Shown: positions 1 to 14,219 of the stretch, piece after piece
Numbering within the stretch: the first letter of the stretch is position 1
How the letters are laid out: each line of letters begins with the position of its first letter
Assembly: GCF_020740795.1 (NCBI RefSeq)
Contig: NC_067305.1
Span: 4,154,001 to 4,218,000, forward strand
Length of the DNA stretch: 64,000 bases
Direction of reading: 5' to 3'
Source of the DNA: Apus apus
Taxonomy: Eukaryota; Chordata; Aves; Apodiformes; Apodidae
Notes under the pieces: generated by a model
Told to the model about the DNA's origin: nothing
The model's input: only the letters and a program-made list of their open reading frames with translations
The model's database searches: none
Position numbers and translations under genes: made by a program

Positions 1-2559
1 ACACCACTACCAACACACGTGCAGTGAATACAGGCTCCTGTCCCACTGTATCCTGGCTAGAAAGGCTTTCTTAAAGTCATTTGCACAAACCTCACTTAAT
101 AGCACTAAAAGGCATCTTTTGATACAGTGTCATCATCCAGATGGGTCAAAGGAGCCTCTCAAAGTTTCTAAAAAGTGCTATAACTTGGCCTAGTAGGTCT
201 AGAGTTCCTCATCACTGAGTCTTTTCTAAACACCAAGTATAACTTTATTATCCTCCTGAAACCACAGGTTATAGACACCAATAATCTGCCTCCATTGTAA
301 GCATTTGGAAACAGACTATACAGATGTAGCGGAAGCCCTGGCTTTGAGGGAAGGTGTTTGTCCTCATACCTCAGCTCCCTCCCTCAAAATATGCTACAAA
401 TATTCAATATTTTGCTAGTTTCAAATAAAATAGTTTTGTAACATTTTCCCACCTGTAGTTAACAAAGCAGATTTACAAAAGCAGAGAAGTGGACCCACTG
501 TGGAAGACTAAACAGATCTCTGTCTTTCCTACAGACACAAATCCAGATCTCTACTGCCAAGTTGGTGTTTTCCTGCTGGCAACTCAGGTCAGAAATGCTG
601 TGCAGTCAATAGAGAAGCTCACAGGAGCACCTGTACCATTTTTATTGTCTTCCCCCTGCCCCTAAGGACAGCAGCATTTTATTGGGTAGCTATAAAACCT
701 GTCATGTATCTCCAGGCCATGTATATCCATAGGTAGAGTAGGATAATGTTCAAGAAAATCCCAGGTTCAAGGTCAATACTGCTGAAATAAGCAGGAAGGC
801 AGAACTGATCCTAAGAGTTCCAGCAACTGCAGCATGAGCAACGTCACCCACTCGTGTTTGTTCCCTCCAGAGCAGTGGAACCATCACCTGCATCTCAGCA
901 CCAGCTCCTACCCTGGGTTGGGGTCTGAGCAGGATCAGATCTTACCCCCAAGCACTGCATTTGTGTAAGAGCTACTTCACTGCATAATCACAGAATCATT
1001 AATTAGAATAAATAAAAGAATAATTAATAAAAACCAACAACCTGAAACATGGAATAAGAAGGAAGAAGAGAAAAGCTGCTATTCAGAGGAGCCTTTATTT
1101 AAATGTGGCAATGGAAATACAGCAGAATAGTGTTTATTTAGCACTTCATGTAGGACCCATTGGACACCAGACACTAACAACACATCATGAACAACAAACT
1201 AGAATGTCATTTTTTTTTTTCCAAAGGTACAAACCAAACACAAAGTTAGAATTCAGGTTACAACCTGCTGGTATTTAGTTCAGTTCCCTTGCAACCGATC
1301 TATTAACAGTTTCCCCCACCCCCAGTGTGACATGATGTTGTCTAAAGATAGGGTACAGGAGATACTATTCACAGGACTGACACACCAAAAAGATGACCAT
1401 GCACTACTTTGTTCATAATGACTGAAAATGTCTGAAAGTCACATTTTTTTAAGTGGAGTTCAAACTATTCACACAGATGCTCCAGGTATTCTGAAAGGTA
1501 GAGGCAAAGTTTCTAATGGCATTTAGGAAAGCAGGTCTTGAAACATGAAGAAATCAAGGATTTGGGTTGGAAGTCATCCACTGGGAGCATCTTCTGTGGC
1601 AGAGACAGTCATTTGGAGCCCAGGCTGTGCAAACTGACCAGAAATTTGTGCTGCAAAACAACAGGTAGAAGAAATGCTTCTTGGCTACCAGGAACAGTCC
1701 AAGAAGTGACTGGGCACAGCAAGCACTTCTGGCCTCTGGATTTAAAATGTCCAGGTCTAATTTAAAAAGTCAAAGCAATCTGCATGTATTTTATTTGTAC
1801 TTAGGCTTTATTTGATGGTAAAGTAACATCATCCTTATACCTTCCTATATATACTTTACAAAGCCAGGAGCACACAAGAGGTTGGATTCCAACAAAAGTC
1901 CACATTGTGAAGGAATGAGGAGACCTGAAACGTTTCACTGGAGTGAGACACCAGTTCAGCCCCTGCTGCCTCCTGGCAGGGTGCACACACAGCCTAAGGT
2001 GGAGAGAAACTACAACAGCCAAGAGATCAAGGGGAGTTTGCCAGCAGAAAACAGTTTGCCCTGGCAGTTACCAACAGCCTCAAGAGAGGTTTAGGAGGCA
2101 AGATGTAGGAGGTGGTAAAATCAGATGATGGAGACCTAGAACACAACCAGTTTGCAGGACAGTGGTGGCACATCCAGGGACGTTCTCCTGCTCTACAGGA
2201 AGAGGTCTTTGAGGCAAACAGTCACCAGTGTAACACTTTTCTCCATTCATATTTATTAGCCACTGATTGAAGGCATTACTACAGCGAGGAATAACTGTCT
2301 GTCAACTTCAACATCCCCTGAACTTTTAGTGTAATACTGTAGGAACTGCACCCACCACACCTATCCTGCAGCTTCATATGGAGCAGAGAAGACCCCCCCT
2401 GCAATACAACCCCCCCACACTCTTCTCTTTCCACCCCCACAAAAAAACCAAGCCATCACACCACAAAGTTGGGCAAAACCTTTTTGGGGAATAAATTTCA
2501 GAGCCCCATTTAAACAGTCCAGCAGCTGAAGTGTGGGACAGTTCTACAAAACTGGGACA

Positions 2560-3018
2560 GGGATCTACTTGAGAGTCCAACAAAGGGCTACGAGGATGAT
2601 GCAGGGCCTGGAACACCTGCCTTAAGAGGAAAAGCTGAGAGTGCTGGGGCTTTTCAGTCTAGAGAGAAGAAGACTGAGGGGGGATCTAATTCATGTCTAT
2701 AAATACATGAGGACATCAAGAAGGCAGGGACAAGCTCTTATCACATGTCCCCTGTGATAGGACAAGGGGCAATGGATTCAAACTCAAGCACAGGAAGTTC
2801 CACCTCAACATGAGGAAGAACCTCCTTCCTGTGAGGGTGACAGAGCCCTGGGACAGGCTGCCCAGAGAGGTTGTGGAGTCTCCTTCTCTAGAGACTTTCA
2901 AGACCTGTCTGGATGCCTTTCTGAGTGATCTGCCCTAGTTTTGGTCCTGCTCTGGCAGGGGGGTTGGACTCAGTCTCTGGAGGTCCCTTCCAACCCCTAA
3001 TATTCTATGATTCTGTGA
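2560..3018 (+). mobile_element. CR1 LINE 3' fragment (about 460 bp)
   Basis: This is a 5'-truncated avian CR1 in sense orientation. The typical order is visible: the block around GAGGATGATGCAGGGCCTGG, the GAGGAAGAACCTCCTTCCTG motif, GGTTGGACTCAG, then CCCTTCCAACCCC and the ATTCTATGATTCTGTG terminal repeats at about 3001-3018. It is the longest CR1 piece in the window and lies inside MED26 intron 1. It carries no intact reverse-transcriptase reading frame. Confidence 0.88.
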
Positions 3019-3854
3019 AATACCATGAAACAGGGAAGATGTGTGGCAGAAGTTCCAGAGAAGGGAGGGGAAGGCGTGGGCAGTGCAGAGCAGGAAGGCT
3101 GGCAGGCACTGCCACAGCAGGGCAGCACAGCCTCAATGGCAGCAAGCACTGCAAGCCAGAGCATTTTAGTCTTGTTTTCAGTCACTGCACACTGATAAGG
3201 AATGGTATAGGAATCAAATTCAGCTGGAATTACATGTTCATCTCAAGACACCACAGTTCAAGAAAAAAGGATACAAAGAGGAGCTCAGAGGAGAGCAGTG
3301 ATAAGAGGTTTTGGAAACATGGTTAGTAAGAAAAAGTTTAAGTACCCAGTTTCCACAGTGGTGAAAATATAGGGAGGAGACACAGAAAGCCTGAAATAAG
3401 TCTTCCTATGCTCATAATAAAGAAAATGGTGATCAAATGTTTTCATGCTCACTGGCCTAATTTGCAACAGGACAAATACTGATTATGTATTAGGAATAAC
3501 CAGAGAGCTGGCAATGGTGTCAAAGCAGCTCTCCAAGAGCTTCCATATCCACTACAGAGGTTTAAGAACAGCAAGGAGCAGAAACACACTGAAACTCTCA
3601 TTTCTGTCTAGTCCCAACTAGACTCAAAACTCTGTTCCCTCAAAGAGAAGCACATAGGTAATTCTACAAAGCAATTTGTATGAGAAAGGACTTACAAAAC
3701 TCACCACTTCAAGGCTGGCTGCTCCTCTGGCCCATGCTGCCCCAGCACCCAGGCTCTGATCCCAAGCACAGTGTCCTGAAGGATTGTGACCCCAGAAGAA
3801 ACGCCTGTGGCTGCTGCTCATCACCCTTCCGGTGCAGTCACTCCATATCACCAT

Positions 3855-3998
3855 TTCACAGAACCATTAAGGTTGGAAGAGACCTCTAAGCCATCAAGTC
3901 CAGCCATCAACCCAACACCACCATGCCTCCTAAACCATGTCCTGACATTTTTTGAACACCCCCAGAGATGGTGACTTCACCACCTCCCCGGGCAGCCT
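3855..3998 (-). mobile_element. CR1 LINE 3' fragment, antisense
   Basis: This is the reverse complement of a CR1 tail. It begins with CACAGAACCATTAAGGTTGG and continues through CCAGCCATCAACCCAACACC to CACCTCCCCGGGCAGCCT. The 3' end lies at the low coordinate and the copy is 5' truncated at about 3998. It differs in sequence from the main CR1 subfamily of the window, so it is probably an older subfamily. Confidence 0.8.
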
Positions 3999-6900
3999 CA
4001 GCTTTATTTACCCCTCTGCATCAACCCGAGCACAGCTCTACAACAGCACAGTTCTGCCAAAACACAGCATAATTAAACAAGAATAACCATGGAAATTACT
4101 CAGCTTGAGCCAGCCCTAGACATCTGTTGCCTTCTGGTATAAATACCACAGATCTTAGGAGCAGCTACTGAGGTGCTGAACACCTAGTGGAACAACGTAG
4201 CATGTTTTATCAGAACAAGACTTGTCAAGTGTTGGGCTGCACAAAACAATGCAACGTGTCCCCCCCAGGTGCAGCAATTGCTACAGATTCTTTCAGCACA
4301 ACAAATAACACCCCTAGAACACATCACTAACACACAAGCCCTAACAACCCAGTCACTGCACCGGACTAAGGACACCTAACCAGTTTGTTCTACACATGAT
4401 GCCCATTTCTCCTCCTCTTCCACCTGTACAGAAATGTTAACCAGATGAATCCTGGCAGTTACTCTTCATTAGAAGCCATGAACCGAAGTCCAGAATTACT
4501 GCTTAAAAATTTAGAGAGCCATAAAAGGAGACTGCTGTGCAATCAGTCACAGGAACAACTGCTCCTACTTTAGCAAGAGAGAAAAGCAGAATTTATTGAT
4601 TATTCAGGCAGAATAACAGAATATACAAAAAATTCAGCCTTAAAATAAACCCCTTTTGGTTTATGGAGATGTAGAGGATGGAAAGAGCCACTGGTTCAGC
4701 CAGGAGTCTGCACCTGGAGTGTGGGTATTCAGGGAAGTGAAAAGGCAATGTTCCCAGCAGGGCAGCTCCACCTCACCCCAACCCCCTGCCTCACACCAAG
4801 AGCAAAGGCAGACACAGAACTAACCATGAGAATGACCCTCAGAGGCAGCCCCTGGACACAATCATTCTGCAATCACCTTGCTTAATCTTAATGCACTGCA
4901 CAGAACGAGTGGAGATTTAAAATTATGCAACATGCATTTAAGGACTTGATGAGAATGGCTTCAAAGGGTCAAGAGCTTTCTGGAGTTCTTAAATATTCTG
5001 TTACCCATCACATGGAACATCTCCCCAGAGCTGTTAACTCTGAGCAGCTCCTATCTGAGTGCAATACAGAGAAGCCCTACCAGAATGTCAACTTTTGGCT
5101 CTCTCCTTAGAAAATAAAACCATCTGTATTGCTGCACTGTGACATGAGGCAGGACAACTTGTTTCAAAATGCAAGGGAAGCTTCTCTGCTGATTCCCTAA
5201 ATGATAAAGGAGGCTAAAGTAAGAGCCTGTTGAATTCATTGCACTGTGGAATATATGAATTCATTCCACAGAGGCACAACATGCTTGTAGGGCTGCTCAT
5301 GAGAACCTGAGCAGGGTGTATTTGCTCACAACACCTGAGCAAAGCTAATTTGGAACACAAATTGGGAAGGTTTTAAATACTAAGTTTGGAGAGAAGTTGC
5401 TTTACTCTTTCAACAGCAATTACTAACAGAGAATTCCCATCAGCACACAAGGGAAGTTTTATGGATATACAAAAAAAACCCTGAAATCAATTTACCCATC
5501 TCCTAGAATTACTGCTCACCACATTCTAGATAAAAGCTGCTGCCAGTCACCAGTTTCCCAATACCTCCAACCTCTGAAGACTCTGCAGGTCCTCAGGAGA
5601 CCTGATCTGATAATCAGTCAAGAATGCTGGGCCATTCCAGCCGGTGGCACAATCATTAGCAGCTACTTAGAAACAAAATGAGTTTTCTGCCTTTGACTGG
5701 ACAAAAACCTCCTCCCCCAGAGGATGTGAGCACACTGCCTTTCATCTCGGAGCTTCCAAGTTGGAGGGCTGCTCTACTTGAAGAGCAGCTCCACTCTAGA
5801 GCCAACTGTCCGGTGAGATCATGACAGGACTAGAGAACCCAGGAACCCATCAGCATTTTATTTAGATTTAAACACAGAAGATGCAGGAAGCTGCAACCTG
5901 GCGCTCCTTATTTCTAACCTAGTAGCAAAAACCTTGATGCTTTCCACTGAAGAAAGCCTCGCTGGTGCTCAAGCCCCGTGGCAGCCTGTCTTAAAAATTC
6001 CAGTGAACAAAGTACTACAAAGTCAAAACCCAACAGCTCCTAGTTGAGAGACTGAAACTCTTACACACATGAGAGCAGAGACTGAGTTTTCACAACGCAG
6101 TCAGATTCTCACCTGGTGCTCACAAGCTGCAGACACCACCCCTGCAAATCCCTTCTCACTGTGCTCAACTCAAGAATCAACTGTAGTTTCTCCAAGGATA
6201 AGCTGTAATATTGAGGCACCCATTTTTCTGGAACTTTCAGGATGATAACTTGTACACAAACATAAAAGTCCACATTAATTCACACAGCACGAGGAGTGCT
6301 TCACACTGGCCAGGGTACCAAGATCAGGGAGCTCTGCTGAAGTGACAGAACCTCAGAGCTGCTGGCAGATGCACTGGAAGTTTGTTGAAGAAAAGTCATG
6401 AATGTACATCAACACCTTGGGAACAACCCAGGCTCCTCCACCTTCAGAGGTTCTACACTCCTTAAAAAAATCAATTTAGACCTGCAGTGCAATCATGATA
6501 CTCAGCAAGCTGATTCTGCACAAAAACTGTGAGAAAGCAGCTCCAAAGTGCTGGCTGTCACTCTCAGACAAGACTTCCACCTCTGCACAACCATCTTCAC
6601 AGCACAAAGCTTCCAAATACACCCAGTTGAGTGTGTTGCTGAACACTACAGGCAGACTTGGATGTAGGATTCCCCTCCTCCCCAAATGCTTTGTTAAAAA
6701 AACACCTTGTTCAGTAAAACAGAACTAATTGTGTTTTACTTCCAGTGATTCCTCAATGGAAATTCTTACCACCGACTGTTTGGACATGCTGAAAATTGTA
6801 TACTTTGACATTAACAACCACTCTTCAGCATGCACTGCTGACCCAGGAAAGCCATGCCCCAGAGAACACTGCCATGCTGTGAAGTTTAGCAGGTTGCACC

Positions 6901-9900
6901 TCGAATTAAAGCAATTTGCTACCACTTAAATACTGTTCCTAACACTGAAAACATGAATTACCTGCAGAAAGAATAATTTAGCTGACAGAATACTGAACAA
7001 ACAAACCTACATTTATTGTGATGGACTTACCTTTAACTTAAATATTTCTTTAAAGACCAAGTGTCTAAGAGGGGCCACAGCATTCCAGGTTACACAGACT
7101 GAAGAAAGTTTATTGGAAGTTATCACCAGGCACAAAATGTGTGAGAGGAGATAGCAGCCAAGCGTTATCAGCCAAAGCAGACATGTTTTTTATTTATAAA
7201 ACCTACACTGGCATCAATTTTAACTCCAAATCCAACATATTGGAGTAACTATGCCTTGAAAGAAGAGCTTCTTGATGAACATCACATTTCCACAGTAGGC
7301 AGAATTGATTCCTTCTTTCCCTATCCTGAAAGTTTTTCTGGTTCCTGAAAAAAAACCCCAAACAATGCTCTACTTGCCAGCTGCAGCAGTTCCCTGAAGA
7401 AGCTGGAAAAGGCTCTTCCCTCACTGGATACTGGGAGAAAATGCTTCAGCTGCTCTGGAACTGCTTTGATCAGGAGCCAAAGGTGCCAGGATGACAGTGC
7501 TGTTGTGTCATCTGGCCTTACCAAAAACCCTGAGAGAGGCAACAATTCACACCTTACACACTCTTGCTCCAGGCTCACCCTCCTCTCCCAAACAAATGAC
7601 AAACTTGAGTTTCTGTCCTAAGGTCCAGGGCTAAGCCAAAGGTCTTAATATTTTCTAAGACACGACTGGGTCTCTCCCCACTTCTCTTTCCCATGCTGGG
7701 GTTCATGGTGACTGTCACTATTCCTGATTCTATCTACAAAAAGTTGGTTCTTCCACTCAATGAACTGCTTTATGGTGACATCATGAAAAATGTGTCAGAT
7801 TAGTTATTTCCCTCCTAATGCTCCTGCCTTCCAGCCTCCCAGCCCTCCGAGACTTCATTTCTCACCAAGGGTCTGTGCACAGGCAGCTCCTTCCTGCCAA
7901 GTTTTATCATTTGGGTTTGAAAAGCCTGATAACTTTAAATGACCCAACCTGAGGGGTCCTGGCCAGAGGAGCTGCCACCAACACCCAGCACCTCTCCTCA
8001 CAGAGCCCCACCAAACCCACCACCTCATGGAGCCAGGAGGAACCAGGGCAGGGCCAGAGGCCCCCCAGGAGCCTCTTCCTAGGCAGGGTTTGGCCAGGTG
8101 AGCTCCTGAGCTGGGTGCAGGGCCAGCCAGTGCCAGGGAGGGAACAGGAATGTGCAGCTGGAGGTGGGAAGAGGATGAGGATCACAGCAGCCCTCCCAGC
8201 AGCTGCAGCTCCATCAGCAGTTTCAGCTGGTGCAAGCACAGGAGCTCATCCCAAGTCAATCTTTGACTATTTGGAGCATGACTCACAGAGTCCTCCCAGT
8301 TTACTCTTGAGCTGCAAAGTTCACTAACTCAGGAGCATCCTCTGGGATATCCATGAAGAAGTTTTCCATTATTTGCCCCAGGAACACGTGCTGAGCCCTT
8401 GTGTTTCTGCACTGCAAGGGACACAGGATGATTCCAGAATCCTCAACCACACACACACACAAGCTGCAGCGACTACAATGGAGCCTCTGCAGGTGAAACT
8501 TGACCAAGAGACACCCACTCACTGCAGAAAGCACAAGCAGGCCTGAGGAACTTTTCCAGCCAACACATCCCTCTTTCCTACCCGGTCCCAAGCCAGCCTG
8601 CTAAGGCAGCAGGGAAGCAAACAGCACTTTTCAGCTTCTGCAACTATTTAGACACTTCAACACTCAATTCTGCTGCCACACCTGCACCAGTACCACTTGT
8701 GATACACCAGAGGCTTGATCAGGTCATTGAGCTACATCAAAAACCACCTGGGAAAAAAATTAAAATATACTGTCTTTTCTTTTTTAAACCCTGATCAATT
8801 CCCCAGCTCAGTTCACCACGTGAACTGCAAAGAGCTGCCCCAGCACACACAGACTGGGTGTGTGTAGAAGGAATAAGAAGTGGGTGTTATTTAAATTGTC
8901 ACTGCTGCTGAAACAAACACTCAAACTACAGCTTAAGAGCAAATGACTACTGCCACCAGCCCTGCAACCCGCGGAGTTCCAAGGAATTAACAATAGAAAG
9001 GCAATCTGGAATTCCTCTCGCTTTGACCCCTCAGCCCAAAGTCCCTGCTACTTCTGCTGGCTCAGATTTTGCCTTCGCAGCCTCAAACCTTATCAGGGTC
9101 CCACCTCTGCAAGGGCTTCTGTGCAAAGGAAAAGTTCTTAACCTCCCCAAAAAAGGCATCTCAAAAAGTAATCAGCTCTTTTAGCAACAGTAACAGATTG
9201 ACCAGGACTACTCAAGCAACTAACCAGGCAAGTCCTGACCCAGACTAGTTAAACTCCCTGAATCTGTGTAAGCATCACAGGCACTGCTGGAATGTACCTC
9301 CAGCAGGCACAAGAAGCTATTTTGGAAAGAGCTGGATAGGAAAGTTGCAAAGCAAGGCCAAGAAACCAACTATACCAATCACCCTCTAACAGGTGGGTTC
9401 AAGTGAATCCAGCTGTTTGCAATACAGAGCACCAAACAAAGCAGTCACCCTCAGGTAAGGTTATTTAAAATGAGCGAGAACACAATGAGACCTACTACAT
9501 CAGGCCCAAATCTGTACCTGGAAACCACAACTGCTAACTCCAGACCCCACATGTTGGGGAATGCCCCCAACAGCAGCACCTTTCACCACATACCTGAAAC
9601 ACAAGCCCTGCCTCCGTGTACAAAATGCAGGGCTGTTTGAAACATGATGAGCAACAAAGAGCAACAAAACCTGTGAGAGGTTCCACAAGTTCCAGCCTCC
9701 CTGCACACTGCAGCTTCCTCAAAACTGCAAAGCTTATTAAGGCCTGACAGAAAAGGATAAAGCAAAAGCCATTCCCAGGCTCCTCCACCCACACGTAACA
9801 CTTCCCTGCATCCAAGGAAATCACCAAGACCTCCCCAAGTCAACCCCAATCTTCCTCCACTCTACATTTATATTATTACAGCAGCATCTAACACCTTCTC

Positions 9901-12900
9901 CCCCTGCTTTTTAAAGTCAATTCTAGAAGGCTTTTTTATCACTGGTGAGAGAGGGTTTTGTTTCTAGGGCTTGGGTGAAGCAATCAATAGAGACAAGAGC
10001 CACAGAAGCATCTTTAACCATGCAGCTCCTGTGTCAACTGGAAGATGACCCCAGGCCAAGGCACTGCTTAACATATTACAACACACAGACCAATTTATAG
10101 TTAATAATTCAGATCATGGACCTCTCCTGAAGGTCTGAGCAGCAAGGCCAACTGAGACACCACATGGATGGCAGCCTGATTTACAATCAACCACACAGCC
10201 AATGTGTGATACTCAAACCAAAGCTGCATCACAGGGAGGTATTAATGGCAAATGATTAAATTCCTGTCTAATATTTAAAATCAGGAAAGGCTTGCTACCT
10301 GTTCAGGATGAGGAACCATTTAATTGCAAGCACAATTCTAACAGGCAGCTGGAAACGACAGGCTTTCCCACAGAGCTAAAACTAAGAGATCTCATTATGC
10401 CTCACATCAGGTAATAAGTTCCCTGAGGAGGACAGAGCACCGTTTAAGAAGGCAAAGGTGTTCTGCTGGGTGGGAGAGGTGGTTTCTCCACACACTGAGC
10501 CTGAAGGGAAAAGCATTTCTTCTACCAGAACCTGGAACACCTCCCCTGTAAGACCTCAACCAACTGCTACAATGAGGTTTGGGATGCTCTTCTCCAGTTA
10601 CTGTTTCTACAGTTTTCTTCCATGAAAAGGACTTTTCCTGCAAGCAAATCATCTCACATCCCATTGAGGGCAATACCAAACAACTCCTGCTTTCCTCCAA
10701 CACGAGTCCTGGTGCATTCCCACTAAGGCACAAGCTTTAGAACGAAACGGATGTTATGTAGCAGGAGTAGTTTGTCCATATGTTGGTGGTTGTGTTTTTT
10801 TTTTCCAGGGGAAAAGGCTGCAGAAATGAAGACATAACACCAGACATCCCGGGTGGCTTCTAAGATGATGTAATTTTTTAAAAATAGCTTATTTCTTATA
10901 GCTCTCCTTTGAAATAAAGGTTACCCGTGTAAATTCTGAACAAAGTGTGTGAAACTAAGTTATAAATACATTCTGCAGCCATTACTAGAAGGGGTCTCAA
11001 GTGCTACATGCATCTGTACAACTAAAACACTGCTTCCCAGTCAGCACAGCTTCACGTGGCAGTTAAAAGATGAGCAGAGGGCACAGGAGGTGATTTCTCA
11101 AAGGAGGCAGGTTCTGAAAGCTTGGGTAAAGATTATTTTGACCAGTTCAGCTCAACACAGGTAGGGAAACTTGTCTCCTATTTTTTTTTAATTTAAGGCA
11201 GGATCTCAGAGCTAACCAGGCTCTGTATGTACCACAAAGACCTTCCCAGCCACACTGGAAGTAATGTCCACAGTGGAGGAACCACTTGTGTTAGAGAACG
11301 TGTTGGTGAAGGTTAAATGTCCAGTGCCCCACAGCAAAGCCCTATGAGGAACAATCCTCCTCCCCAGCCTCACAACCCTAGCCTGGTTTTTGCCCACCTG
11401 ACAAGATCAGTGCAGTTTTCACCCTCTCCAGAAACACACACACACACATTGACAATCATACTGAGAAGTCTGAATGAAGCCCAGGCCTCCAAGCTTGACT
11501 TCTTGCTAAACAAGGAAATCAGTGACAATGATGAATACTCTAAGTTTGAACACAACCACTTCTTTTAGGAGAAGATTCTAAAAGCCAGAAGAAAGGCAGA
11601 GTTTTCTGTGAGTACCAGCAGGCGCTGCTGCTCACAGCTGCACATTCACTCCTTCCTGCAGGAAAACATTACAACACTTTTCTTACACTTTCACCCTGGT
11701 GCCCAAGTGCAAAGAAACTCAGAATCTGTTTTTAAGCACGTTCAAACGTTAAGCTTTTCTCCCCTTCATGAAAGTGTCATGACAGGCAGTTTCATGGGCT
11801 CTTCACCACCTATTCTACATGCCTGGGAGAATAAAAAAAAGTCTGAGCTCTCAGCCTGCACAACAAACCTCAGCTCCAGCACCTCTGCTCTCCTTCGAAG
11901 AAAAGGTTAACATGGAAGACAGCCCCCGGCCTACAAGCATTTCTAAACAATGGGCTGATTTTTCTGCCACCAATTATTGCCCTGGATAAGTATCAAGTAT
12001 GTAGAATTACAATTTAACATACATCACTCCCAAGCTTAGGGAGCTACTGACCTGCTGGAAGCTCAGCAGAGCTGTTGGCTGATGCTCAAACTTCCCCTTC
12101 CCAGCTGCCTGCTCAGAGCTGGTCCCTCTCATCACAAGCAAAGCGCCAGCAGAATGTAACATTCGGGCACAGAGAAAGGGAAAAGTATCCACCTCAAAAA
12201 TGTATTTCCTTGGCTGCTCCATTCTGCACGGCCACAGTGTTTTAGAAAGTAACACCAGGAGCAGGGTAACCATTGCTGCTGACAGTTCTGGAGTTACAAG
12301 AAACCCTGGATCTGTTAGAATTTCATTCACCCAGGCTGGCACTCGGTCTGACAGGAAGCGAGAGATGAGCAGCCACAAAGAGAGAACTGGGAGCAAACAA
12401 GATCCATGCAGTTACTGACACTTCAGCAAGATCCACGGTAAAGTACTGCAAACTCAAACAGCTTTTGACACTTAGATGTCCACAACTGCCATGACAATTC
12501 ATTACTGTTACTGGAACATGTAATATTGCAGCCTGTGACCAACGCACCTCACAGGGGATTACTAAGAAAGCCACGAGGTCGGGGGTGGGGGGGGTTTTCT
12601 TCACCCCAGGCTTCTAAATGGCAACACCTTTACTTGAAGGCTTCAATACAGGCCTATTAACAAAGAAACTCATTCAGACAAAAGCAGGTATGAGTTTAGG
12701 GGAACCAAAACAGCACTGCACATACCCAGCCTCCTGGAATCACACAGGCATGCAGCCCCCACCAGCTGGCCAAGACAAACCCACCTTTGCATCCTGCTGT
12801 GCTGACTGTTGATCTACGAGTCAAAAATCTGGCAGATTGCAGGCTCTGCAGTCCTCTCACAGCAATAAACACCTATGCGGAGAGCTGCTTCAATGTGCCA

Positions 12901-13099
12901 AAAAACCCTTACTGTAAATGATACTTTAGATAACCATGACTGGAACCTGAAGGCCACTTATAGGTAAAATATACACCGACTTCTGTGCTTACAGTACATG
13001 CAGAAGGAGGAGATAAGCTCATTAGCACGCTGCAGGAAAGGATAACAGGGGAGACTGAGGCTGCTCGATGCTGGAGCAGCTCCAGAGCCCCGAAGCCTC

Positions 13100-14200
13100 C
13101 ACCCCACCATTCCCGGGGTCCCCACAGTCCGGGACACCCCACGGCCAGGGCTGCGGGCGGCGGCAGGGGCCGAGGAACAGGTGGGCGCCCCGGAAGGTCC
13201 CTGCGAGCCGCGGCGGAGCCCGGCCCAGAGCCCCCTGCAGGCCGCGCCCGAGCCGCGGCCTGGCGTGGAGAAGCCGCCGGGCCGCACGCCGCATGGCCGG
13301 GCAGCGCCGGCCGGGCCCGGGGGGTGCCGAGAGGCGGCAGGAGGCCGCGCGGCGGGGGGCGGACACGGCCCCCTGCGGGGACGGGAGAGGCCTCCGGTGC
13401 CGCTGCCGGGGCGGCCCCGCGGTGCCGGCCGGGGGGAGCGGGCGGCGAGGCGCCGGTGGCAGCGGGACCCCCGGGAGGGCAGGACGCCGGGGAGCTGCCC
13501 GCTACCGCCCGCAGCGGGGGCTTCCGGTGCCCGGGGAGGAGGCCCCCGCAGCCGCCGGACCGGCGGGGAGGCGAGACGGGGGCGGACGCGCGGCCCCGGC
13601 GCCTCTCGGGCAGCGGCTGCCCCGGGCGGGCGGCGGCGGGGCCGGGGCGCGGGGCCGGGGCGCGGGGCCGGGGCGGCGGGCGGCGCTCCCCGGGCACGGG
13701 AGCCGCGGGGCCCGGCGGGCCGTACTCACGTTGCTCTGCGGGTCGATGGCCTGCAGCAGCCGGTCCCTGATCTGCTGCGGGGAGGGGGCCGGAGCCGCTG
13801 TCATTGCCTGGGCGAAGCGGGGCGGCTGCGGCCGGGGCGGGCGGGCGGCGGGGCCAGGCCGGGCCGGGGCGGCGGCTCCTCACTCGCCGGCGGCGGCCTC
13901 CTCGGGGAGCCGGAGTCGCATGTTCGCTCCCCGCGGAGGCGGGGGCGGCGGCGCTGGGAGCGGGACGCGGGGGGGAACCGCGGCGGCGCGACCGGGCCCG
14001 GGCCCGAGCCCGACTGTTCCGCTCGGGGCCCAACTCAACTGTGGCAGGAGCGGCCCCGCGCAGGGCACCCTGGGACACGCCCGCGGCCGGGGCTGGCGCG
14101 CCCCTGACGCCCCTGACGCCGCACGCACCGGCGGGCACGGACTGCGCAGGCGCGGGGGGGGCGGGGCGGGGGCGCCTGCGCGGGGGGCGGGAACGGCGCG
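13100..14200. promoter_or_regulatory. CpG island around the MED26 start
   Basis: GC content and CpG frequency rise sharply here compared with the flanking AT-rich intron, and the island encloses the first coding exon of MED26. It is the presumed promoter; no TATA box is evident. Several very long open frames on both strands across it (up to about 500 codons) come from the lack of AT-rich stop codons in GC-rich sequence and are not proposed as genes. Confidence 0.75.
13730..13804 (-). CDS. MED26: MED26 coding exon 1 (partial gene)
   Basis: MED26 is a metazoan Mediator subunit of the nucleus. Its N-terminal TFIIS-like (LW) domain recruits TFIID and elongation complexes, while its C-terminus joins Mediator. 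The exon starts at the ATG complement at 13802-13804 and encodes 25 residues beginning MTAAPAPSPQQIRDRLLQAI and ending DPQSN. This is nearly identical to the N-terminus of human MED26, with one extra Pro near the start (from memory). It ends in phase 0 at a consensus donor (GTGAGT on the minus strand at 13729-13724), the same intron position as in the human gene. Only the first helix of the LW domain is encoded here; the remaining exons must lie beyond position 1, across an intron of at least 13.7 kb. Position next to SMIM7 and TMEM38A agrees with human synteny. Confidence 0.93.
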
Positions 14201-14219
14201 CGCCTGCGGGGGGGGGGGG

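Larger units (their letters stand above)
1..13729 (-). other. MED26: MED26 intron 1 (partial, runs off left edge)
   Basis: This stretch follows the donor site of MED26 coding exon 1 on the minus strand. I found no further exon in it: the expected second exon (the IRNMVAVLEV...EKYP block of vertebrate MED26) was looked for by eye and not seen, and no long minus-strand frame matching the large last exon is present. Open frames here are short and lack splice context or family resemblance. It holds two CR1 fragments (listed separately), short AC runs near 8449-8460 and 11434-11448, and otherwise unremarkable AT-rich intronic sequence. A missed 75-nt exon cannot be excluded without an alignment. 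Confidence 0.7.
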